Below, in pieces: positions 11,450 to 21,650 of a stretch of DNA of 64,000 bases. The stretch is from Odiellus spinosus. Its lineage: Eukaryota; Arthropoda; Arachnida; Opiliones; Phalangiidae. Position numbers and translations under genes: made by a program. The notes under the pieces were generated by a model. It saw only the letters and a list, made by a program, of their open reading frames with translations, had not been told where the DNA came from and did no database searches. The first letter of the stretch is position 1, and each line of letters begins with the position of its first letter. Where the stretch lies: assembly GCA_963920705.1 (NCBI GenBank), contig OY987230.1, positions 20,485,320-20,549,319 of the forward strand, in the 5' to 3' direction.

Positions 11450-12064
11450 TAGGAGCGAGCTCTGCCTGGTTGATTTTACAAATTTTATTCGGTCTTTAAA
11501 CATTAAAACAGTTTTTTTTAGAGCATAAACTAATAAACTACATTGTTTTAAATATCTTATAGGTTTAGTTTCGTGACTTCTATATACATTTATTTTTTAA
11601 TCTTGGTCTTCCTAAAGTGACGGGGTTCGTTTTCGGCAGGTCGATATAATATTAATGATAGCTGGATGCTTAATGAGGTCGAGGGATGCGTATTCGAATT
11701 AAGGGGAATTCTCAAGAGTCACGCGAATTTTAAAGAAGAACGGGGCAGAGAGATAGAGACTGCGAGAGAGCTAAGCCTAACTTTTCATTTTATACGTTTG
11801 TTCAATAATTAAAGAGCTTCCATCGATTGGAATGCCAGAAAAAATTATCCCCGGGACCACGGGGGCTCCAGCCACGGCTGGGAAAATATTCTATTTCGAA
11901 TCATTATTTTTACATTTTATGGAACCCTTTTTTGCCTTTTATCTCAATTGGAAACCAAATTTTACATAAAACTGATATTTTTCTTAAATTTTAGGAAAAT
12001 TATTCATTAGTTTTCGATTTCAAAAATTACTTTCGTAAAATATCAATTTTAAGTAATCGAGAGT
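11450..12064. other. Nothing recognised
   Basis: No conserved exon, RNA or repeat family was found. Confidence 0.4.
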
Positions 12065-12970
12065 AGATTATAAAATCATTTAAGGTTGATTCTAAAAGTA
12101 TCGAAGGTAGATTCTAAAATTATCGAAGGTAGATTTAAAATTATCGAGGGTAGATTCTAAAATTATCGAAGGAATATTCTAAAATTATCGAAGGAATATT
12201 CTAAAATTATCGAAGGAATATTCTAAAATTATCGAAGGAATATTCTAAAATTATCGAAGGAATATTCTAAAATTATCGAAGGAATATTCTAAAATTATCG
12301 AAGGAATATTCTAAAATTATAGAAGGAATATTCTAAAATTATCGAAGGAATATTCTAAAATTATCGAAGGAATATTCTAAAATTATCGAAGGAATATTCT
12401 AAAATTATCGAAGGAATATTCTAAAATTATCGAAGGAATATTCTAAAATTATCGAAGGAATATTCTAAAATTATCGAAGGAATATTCTAAAATTATCGAA
12501 GGAAGATTCTAAAATTAAAATGATAGAAGGTAGATTCTACAATTATCGAAGGTAGATTCTTAAATAAAAATGATCGAATGTAGATTCTAAAATAAAATTT
12601 ATCGAAGGTAGATTCTAAAATTATCGAAGGTTGATTCTAAAATTATCGAAGGTGGATTCTAAAATTATCGAAGGTAGATTCTAAAATTATCGAAGGTAGA
12701 TTCTAAAATTATCGAAGGTAGATTCTAAAATAAAAATTATCGAAGGTAGATTCTAAAATAAAAATTATCGAAGGTAGATTCTAAAATAAAATTTATCGAA
12801 GGTTGATTCTAAAATTATCGAAGGTGGATTCTAAAATTATCGAAGGTAGATTTTAAAATTATCGAAGGTAGATTCTAAAATAAAAATTATCGAAGGTAGA
12901 TTCTAAAATTAAAATTATCGAAGGTAGATTCTAAAATTAAAATTATCGAAGATATAGATTCTAAAATTAT
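12065..12970. repeat. 22-bp minisatellite, ~40 units
   Basis: The core unit CGAAGGAATATTCTAAAATT plus AT is almost invariant at about 12165-12500. The flanks carry a variant with GGTAGATTC in place of GGAATATTC and occasional AAATAAAA insertions. The homogeneous centre and diverged edges are typical of recent expansion from the middle. Confidence 0.95.
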
Positions 12971-14130
12971 TATTAACTAGTCTGCTACTACAGTTTATTA
13001 AATAAACTGGTCACTAAGTTTTCCTCAAAAGATTTGATTGTTGTTTAATATATAGAACTTAGTTTATTTAGGCCTAATTGGAAAGTTTGGTAAAATATAT
13101 ATTCATCATTGTTCAAAACCTTCTATAGATTTAATTCCAATTAATTCTCAAACTCCTCCTCGTGTAGTAGACGAAAATTGTTGACATGCCTATTACATTT
13201 CCCTTTTCAATTCTAATAATACAAGGGGCGTTTTCATGTTTGCTAAAAATCAACCGCAAAACAAGTTGCTTTGCTTAATAAACCACCGAAGAAAAATACT
13301 CCCAATCTTTTCCACGAGGAAATGATAATTTTGTTGGGTGTGGCTTTTCCTATTTGGCCAAAATCTTAAGAGGTTGTGGGCGCGAATGAATTCAATGTAA
13401 ATGCGTCTTTGAAAAGGGGTCAAGAAGACTGTTAAATTGAGAGTGGTATAGGAATAGTCGAAGTAGAAGACAACTTGTCAATGATGTGTTTAAAACTATG
13501 GTAGAAAATGCATTGAATGAACCATCTTTATATCGCAATGTGTAGGAATATTATCTCTACAATAATATTAGTAGAGTTTTGAACGCGTTGAAAACTGACC
13601 ATGCAACTACGTAAAAGGCTATACAAATATCGACTGCTGAATCTTTGTCATATATATATTGGGAAATCGAGTATCCCTGGCCCTTGGTACCACGTCGAAA
13701 GGCACGACGTTACCCTTGAAATACCTTTCCCCTATTCTAGGGTTACGTTGATAAATAATACTTCTACCTGAACTTCAGTCCCTTCTACCGAGTCATCTTC
13801 CTCCCATATATATTGATTTGGAAATATCTCTGTTACGCTCCCTTCTATTAATGGTTCAGAATCTGAAGGATATATAGGTTTTCAAGTTGATAACGCGTTG
13901 GTCATTGGGTTCATAGAGGCAAGAAAATGAGGGGGATTAAAGGGAGTGTTACTTCATGGAAAATAAATATATAATTCTCTTTATACGTCTGTCTGTCTGT
14001 CCTGAACGCGATAGTTTACAAAATGACCACTTCATTACGTCCCTTAAAGTAGACACGCAACCAGATTGTATTCGGCCCTTGTCAAATTTATTTCGCGCCA
14101 AAATCGCGAATTTATACTTTAGAAAAGCGG
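12971..14130. other. No gene recognised
   Basis: The sequence is less AT-rich in places and has no frame resembling a known protein. It may contain old, unrecognisable mobile DNA. Confidence 0.35.
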
Positions 14131-14483
14131 TTTTTAACATACGTGTGACGTCGGTCTTACTTAAACTTTTAATTAAAATATGCTCCCGAAGAATAACGAA
14201 TGGAATTTGATTTCCCAATCAGGAAAATATTTAAATTTGGTTAAAAATGGTACAAATTGGAAAATTTCAATAGAATTCGACCAAATTGACCAAAATGAAA
14301 AAACATGAAATCAACAAAGGTGGTTCTCTTTCAGTTGGTCAAAATTGGTCAAATTTTCCAATTTTAAGAATTTTTTCACCAAATTTAAATATTTTTCTTG
14401 ATTAGGAAAGCATATTTCTTTCTTTATTATATGGGAGCACGTTGAAATTAAAAGTAAAACCGACGTCACGCGTATGTTAAAAG
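14131..14483. mobile_element. Foldback element, ~150-bp arms
   Basis: The left arm (from TTTTAACATACGTGTGACGT) and right arm (ending ACGTCACGCGTATGTTAAAA) are complementary over about 150 bp with scattered mismatches. Inner matches include TATTTAAATTTGG and TTCCCAATCAGGAAA. No clear target duplication was found. Frames on both strands (13949-14218, 13956-14210, 14311-14580) come from the hairpin. Confidence 0.75.
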
Positions 14484-14490
14484 AGCCTCG

Positions 14491-15240
14491 GTATTTTTTT
14501 TTTTTTTTTTTTTTTAATTTCCATGTGATTAAATTATAGCTTGGCTTGAGATTAATTTGGCAAGGCCCGAATCGAGTCAAGTTGCGTGTTCTATTTAACG
14601 AGTAATGATTTCACTCTCTCTTTGAAGGCACGCAGACGTCTATACATGTTTAGATTCAACAGGGCGGAAGTTCCCCAGTGTTCCCCCCCTTCATCATCAT
14701 CTCTCATGTAATATTAGTGTTACAGATGTGTTTTAAGCCTAGGGTTATATCTCGTTAATGTCACGGCAGTATAGGTATACCCTACTTAGGTAGCTATATA
14801 AAGGTTAGAGAAGTCTAATGCCTATGGGTAGAATTAAACCCGTATAGTATTCGATCTGCGAGCTATACGTTAACCACACCGCGTATATAGATCAGTTAAG
14901 CCGATAGAGAATGGGGGGTGGTCCTATATACCTTTCCTCCCATTTGGCTTCCGCCTTTAATAAATTAATCACGTGACGTTTCTAGGTTTGGAATGGCTTG
15001 ATATATATCAATGATACCTCTTCGGTAATGTACGTGTGTCTCATTTCGATGCGATCGAACCGTGGCAGTTCTGTTAGTAATATTGTAATTATGTATTTAA
15101 AGTAAGGCTGTAACTGATTTTTCACGAGTTCCAAATGAAAAAGTAGCAGTTTAGGAATGAACGATAAAAGACGATTCAAAATATATTCCAAAATAAATAT
15201 TACATCCCAACTAAAAATATATATCGAATTTTTTTTATGG
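14491..15240. other. Poly-T tract, otherwise nothing recognised
   Basis: A T-run begins near 14493. No exon or RNA gene could be supported. Confidence 0.4.
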
Positions 15241-15312
15241 CAAAGATTGCGAGGACTTTAAGGGGGCCCAGAAATTGCCCTTAGTGGCCCCAGAAAGGGC
15301 TTATTTGAGTCT

Positions 15313-15925
15313 GTATTCCCAAAAGGTTTTAGAGTGTGCCCACAATTGAGAGAAAGGGGGCCCAAAGTTGAGAGAAAGAGGGCCCAAAATTGAGAGAAAG
15401 TGGGCCCACAATTGAGAGAAAGGGGCCCACAATTGAGAGAAAGGGAGCCCAAAATTAAGAGAAAGGGAGCCCAAAATTGAGAGAAAGGGAGCCCAAAATT
15501 GAGAAAAAGGGAGCCCAAAATTGAGAAAAATGGAGCACAAAATTGAGAGAAAGGTGGCCCAAAATTGAGAGGAAGGTTGCCCAAAATTGAGAGAAAGGTG
15601 GCCCAAAATTGAGAGAAAGGTGGCCCAAAATTGAGAGAAAGGGGCCCCAAAATTGAGAGAAAGGGGTCCCAAAATTAAGAGAAAGAGGGCCCAAAATTGA
15701 GAGAAAGAGGGCCCAAAATTGAGAGAAAGGGGGCCCAAAATTGAGAGAAAGAGGGCCCAAAATTGAGAGAAAGAGGGCCCAAAATTGAGAGAAAGGGGGC
15801 CCAAAATTGAGAGAAAGAGGGCCCAAAATTGAGAGAAAGAGGCCCAAATTAAGAGAAAGAGGGCCCAAAATTGAGAGAAAGGGGGCCCAAAATTGAGAGA
15901 AAGGTGGCCCAAAATTGAGAGAAAA
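15313..15925. repeat. 22-bp GGGCCCAAAATTGAGAGAAA minisatellite
   Basis: About 27 tandem units of GGGCCCAAAATTGAGAGAAA plus two bases. Minus-strand frames read as repeats such as SLNFGPPFSQFWALFLSI because the unit lacks stops; they are not genes. The GGGCCC and AAATT palindromes in each unit make the array rich in short hairpins. Confidence 0.95.
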
Positions 15926-16735
15926 ATCCTGGATCCGTCTCTAAATTCTGTTATCTTTAATGTGTTATCACTTTCAGTTTTTAAGTAAAGCTTTAATTTG
16001 AAGAATTATGCTAAATGAGTCTTTACTACGAATCTTGGCCAAAAATCTAAATTTCCAGGAGTAGTCTTGTTTCATCATATTCATATTTACTTAATTTATT
16101 CCCGGTATATTGTAAATATTAATTCAATATCCATTGTTACCTATCTTATATATTGCTTTATTTGATAGTGTATGGGTCTATATTTCGTGGTTATCTATAG
16201 GGCCTAACTTCCATATATGTAATAGATTAGGTGTATTGGCTGCTGTCATCGTTGGGGCGTCTCGCCTCCACGCTAGCGACTCGATCATCTTCTTTCCACG
16301 AATAATATGGGAATAAAGTCGCTCTTTTCTGGGAAGCATTTATTTTTTTTTTATTTTCGCTGAGCCATTGTGTTTCCTTGGAAGCGACAATGGAGTTTGG
16401 CAGCCCACCAGATAAAAAAAAGAAAAGAAAAAAGCCTGTCGAGCTTTCTTCCATTCTTTATATCGTTGTTTACCGCGCCCGATATAGCTCTATATATGGA
16501 TTGGGGGAGCCCGTTCAGCCCAACACATAATCGACCCCTTCTTTCTTATTTCGCCAAAAACTCTCTCTTCAGACGTAAACCCCACGGGGCCTCGCCAATC
16601 TCCCATTTGGCCCCTATACGAGATCTTACCTTTTATGACTATCGTCAGTTTTCCCAAGAAGAAAGTTTTAAGAAATAAATAATCTCGTAGAAATATCAGA
16701 GAAAATTTGCCCTAAAGACCACGGAATATGAAAGT
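15926..16735. other. Nothing recognised
   Basis: Open frames near 16134-16678 on both strands have no family resemblance and no splice support. Confidence 0.4.
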
Positions 16736-17335
16736 TTGGTTTTACAGGTCATTGAAAAGTTCAGGAAGTAGTCAAGGAGGTTGAAAATTGGGATTAAAGG
16801 TTATAGGAGATGTTAGGCAATTAAATAGTGAGGTTAAAGGTCATAGGAGATGTTAGGCAATTAAATAGTGAGGTTAAAGGTCATAGGAGAAGTTAGGGAG
16901 TTAGATAATGAGGTTAAAAGTCATAGGAGAAATTAGGGAGTTAGATTATGAGGTTAAAAGTCATAGGAGAAGTTAGAGAAGTAGATAATGAGGTTAAAGA
17001 TAATATGAGAAGTTAGGGCGTTAGGTAATGAGGTTAAAGATCATAGTAGAAGTTAGGGAAGTAGGTAATGAGGTTAAAGGTCATAGAAATTAGAGCGTAA
17101 GGTAATGAGGTTAAAGGTCAGGAGAAATTAGAGCGTAAGGTAATGAGGTTAAAGGTCAGGAGAAGTTAGAGCTTAAGGTAATGAGGTTAAAGGTCAGGAG
17201 AAGTTAGGGTGTTAGGTAATGAGGTTAAAGGTCGTAAGAGAAGTTAGGGAAGTGCATAATGAGGTTAAAGATAATATGAGCAGATAGGTAATGAGGTTAA
17301 AGGTCAGGGAATTAGATACTTGGGTTAAATGTCGG
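16736..17335. repeat. ~40-bp tandem repeat (AATGAGGTTAAAGGTCATAG)
   Basis: About 13 units containing AATGAGGTTAAAGGTCA, followed by a variable GGAGAAGTTAGGGAGTTAG-like part. Unit length varies from about 34 to 45 bp. It lies about 330 bp before the first calsyntenin exon in the window. Confidence 0.9.
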
Positions 17336-17668
17336 GGAATGAAATAATTGGGAAATTCAGTAAATTTCAAATCAACTGTCATGGAAAAAAAATCTATTTG
17401 AAACGTTAATAATAAAAAATATAAAAAAGTTTCCACTTTATTTTGGCTGAGTGGCTCGATTTTAATTTCCGATTAAACTGAGTGTTGAATTTTTATTTTT
17501 ACGAGGCAATTTAGAGGTTTTACGTTTTCTCGCGCTACACTGATGGGCTTTAGATTTTGGTTTTCGGGAGCGTCGTAGGTCGATATCCACTTTCAATGGG
17601 ATTAAAGGGAGGTTGAAAAACTTTGAATCATATTAATAATTTCTGTTTTTTTGTTTTCTTTTGTTTAG

Positions 17669-18946
17669 GTGCCAGTTCGGACAGCGTTGATTTGTTACCC
17701 TCTCCTGGCATCGGCACGGAATGGACGCGTGGTTTACCTACGGACGAAGGTCACGAAAGCGACCAGATATACGAATTCGACGGCGCCACCAACGCCGTGG
17801 TCATCCCGGAAACCACCCTCAGCCACAATTTAACCGACAATTTCACCGTCGCCTTCTGGATGAAACACGAACCACTTCCGGATCAAACCAACGGATCAGT
17901 TCACACCAAAGAACACGTTATTTGCAACGCCGATGATCACAGTAAGTTTTTAAAAAACATTTAATCACTTTCTCAAGTTTTTGGAGGGTAATATCCATTC
18001 TTCTATTAAAAATAAGACTTGTTCGCGTATTATAAGATTCGAAAAATGTCTCTGAATTGGGTTAAAAATAGGAAAAGATTCAGATTTTGGCTGATTCTAA
18101 TCCAAAGACTCTCAACCTCTGTCCTTTGGTTCCATAAAAGAGTGTATGGCAGCACGTGTCGCGGGGATATTATTAATCCAAGGTTAACGTCTTTTGATTA
18201 GTCGAAGGTTTTCCTTTTAATTCTATCCCAAAAATTCGTAAAGCAATCTTAATAAAATTAGAAAAATAATCATTAAAAATGACTTTATTTTTCTATTCAC
18301 CCTCCCTTTAAAGCGATGTAATTATGCTATTCACGTATAAATATTTCCCCCCAAAATTAATCGCTATTACATCATATTTAAAACCAGAAGCCGATGAAAC
18401 CCTCCTTTGAAGTCTATTACTCCCGGGTCTTGTCTACCCCTCTCTGTATGGGTTATTCTCAAACGGCGCGATTCGTACGCCTCCTAACGGTAGATGTTTT
18501 CGGAGTGGGAGCTCGTCGAGCGAATATCTCTAGCAGCCTTGGAGTTCGTCCAAAAAACGTCGTCGTTTGTGGAGAGAGAGAATTTCCAATTTTCCGTAGA
18601 CAGGGGGGATGAAGTAGGACCCCTTCTAACTCGTAAAATTGGGAATTTTACCCATACAGAGAGGAGCGCTATATGGAACATTGGAGTAGTAGACTTCAAA
18701 GGAGGGTTTCATCGGCTTCTGTTAAAACTTCAATTAAATTATAAAGTCGATTTTTGGTGAATTTAAAATTTGAAAACTTTGTAGAAAAATCTCCAATTTC
18801 ATTTTTTCCTCAAGTGTCCCCTAAACATTACGTGATCAAAAAAGGTAACTCTTGACGCACACGTACCCGTTTTTGTTACACAATCGATTAAAACCGGAAC
18901 GTGACCACAGCTATAAGAGCTCAAACTTTGTTACGATTATTAAGGT

Positions 18947-18987
<41 letters not shown>

Positions 18988-21611
18988 CCAATTCTACCTG
19001 TTCTTATCTTTTGTATTTCTTTCCCGAGACCTTCGGGGTATTGTTAGCTCTGTTGAAAGAAATCGTAACAAGCCATAATTTCTAATTTAGCAAAAGCAAA
19101 AGGGAAGAGAAACGTGTTTAGTTTTATTTTTACCGTTTCTAAGAGACATCAGGCATTACGTGGTTTTATTATTCTTATTTTTCTTATTATTTTATCTCCG
19201 ATGTGCGCGTTCCTGAAAAATGGTTAAGACCCTTTTTTTTTAGTATTTCTGTCTTATCTAATTCGCTTTTAAAGGGAAGATGTAGAGGAAAATGAAGGGT
19301 TTTAAATTTTCAAGTAAAAATACACGCAGTTTATATGAAATACGTATTTAGAACTAGAACTTTGTACTGTAAAGTTACATAGGCTATATTCGGAGCTTAA
19401 TTAAAAATACCACGGTAATTAAAAAAATTAAAGTGTCTCGAACAGAAGTTCCGAAAAGCTCTAACGAAGGAAATAAAAGTTACATTATCACAATATACTC
19501 AGCCATTCTCTAGAAAAACCGACATTAACGACCCACCTTTTGGTCTTTCACGCGTTTTAATCTTCAAATAAGAAATTAAATATAAATATTAATTAAAAGT
19601 TTCCTCGAACAGATCTTGCGCAATTAGTTTCAGATCAATAATTAAAAGACCGAAATGGTCTGACGTACCTAGAAGCTGAGATAAAAGCTACTAAAGTTGC
19701 TCGATTGACCTATTATTCATACTGTTTCCCCTTAATTTTAAAATTTAACGTTCCAGATAAGTTTGTGAGGTTTATATTTATTAAAAAAATGTTTTAGATA
19801 AGTAAGAGACATTTAAATTTATCCAAAAACATTCCAAATACAGTTAGATAGATTTATATTTAAACCAAAATCTTTTGATTGATATTTAAAACCTTTTCAA
19901 AAGGCTGGAAAATTAAAAATTATTTAAAACAGTTGAAAAAACCACAATTAATTTTAAAACTTATCCAAAACTTCGGGAAACATTAACTAATTTTGAAAAT
20001 TATCCAGAAAAGCTTAAGAAAAGTTAAGGAATGGTGGATTTGGCTTATTTTAACGATAATTAATCTCTTTTAATTAGGTTTCATTCTCCCTTTAAGTCAT
20101 TTTTGCACCCAGATAATAATCCTGGAGCCCATTATCATAGTTATATAGACTCAAGAAGACGCTACCCTCTTTAATGCCAGCCTTAACTGCTTAACTATAT
20201 GAGAAGTACTCCATACTACTTATCCTTGTCCCCACGCTCGCTCGCCCTAAGTAACGAAACACGGATTATCTCAGGCTGGGATTATCCTCTTAGCGCAAGT
20301 ACCATTTATAATATAGTATATATAAACTACTTTTAGTTTTATCAGAAGCCGATGAAACCCTCCTTTGAAGTCTACTACTCTAATGTTCCATATAGCGCTC
20401 CTCTCTGTATGGGGAAAATTCCCAATTTTACGAGATCGGAGGGGTCCTACTTCATACCCCCCCCTGTCTACGCAAAATTGGAAATTCTCTCCACAAATGA
20501 CGATGTTTTTTTGACGAACTCCAAGGCTGCTAGAGATATTCGCTCGACGAACTCCCGCTCCGAAAATATCTGCCGTTAGGAGGCGTACGAATCGCGCTTT
20601 TTGAAACTAACCCATACAGAGAGGGGTAAACAAGACCCGGGAGTAATAGACTTCAAAGGAGGGTTTCATCGGCTTCTGGTTTTATATATAGAGAATGGGA
20701 AGAAAGACGACTGGGAAGACTTTATTAAACACTACATGACACCTTATTTTGTTCTATTGAACATTATACTATTTTGTTTAGTACTTTCACGAAAAAGACT
20801 CCTAAAAACGACCCTATCACTTGGTAGAATCATAGAGGGTAGATAGGGGAGGAGTGGAAACCGACAGCTTTGGCTCTGCATTTTGAGAGTTCTCGGATTT
20901 TGCCTTTCCAATTTTCCTCTCAACATCCTGTGTTTTACTATTGGCTGATTTTGAAACCGTTACAACCAATTACAGCGCAGAAAAAATATCGTAGCCCTCT
21001 ATGATGACCGGGTGTTAAAAAACGACGCGCGCATATACCGGATGTTCCGTGGAAAAAATGAAAAACGAGAACTCTTTAAGAGCCCCTTCCACTCCTCCCC
21101 TATCTACCCTCTATGGTAGAATGCGCGAAAATCAATTATTAGGCTCTACAATAGTAGTATCACGGGGAATTTTGATTTTAAAAAATGAACAAGATGGTAG
21201 AGTATAAAATATATATTTTTAATCCAGAGAAATCTGAAAAGGATTGATACACAATACTTTTCATAGGAAAAAATATTTTTGTCAATTAACTAATAAGCAC
21301 TAGCGTATACCGTGGTTATTAAACGGAGAATGAAAGGCCAAAACAACCTATTTTTAATCGATTAAGAATGCTAAAATAATGAGAAAAACAATAATATAAC
21401 TCACCAAAAATATTTCGTTATTTTATAATAAATTTCCAAAGTTCCGAAACTTGCAGATGCTAAGCCTTGGCTGCCTAGCTCGGCGAACTAGGCGAGCACG
21501 AGCCGTATTTTTTTTAATATTCCCGTCTGATCTAGTGGCCAATCACGAGCGAGTACGCGTATTTTTAAAATACGCGTACTCGCTAGTGATTGGCGACAAG
21601 AACAGCCGCGA

Positions 21612-21650
<39 letters not shown>

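Noticed and set aside
15258-15912. 130-203 codon minus-strand frames reading SLNFGPPFSQFW
   Set aside because: Translation of the 22-bp GGGCCC minisatellite; no evidence for a gene.
1-17668. Search for the calsyntenin cadherin-domain exons
   Set aside because: No exon with cadherin motifs (such as DxNDN or LDRE) and splice signals was found; they must lie left of the window.
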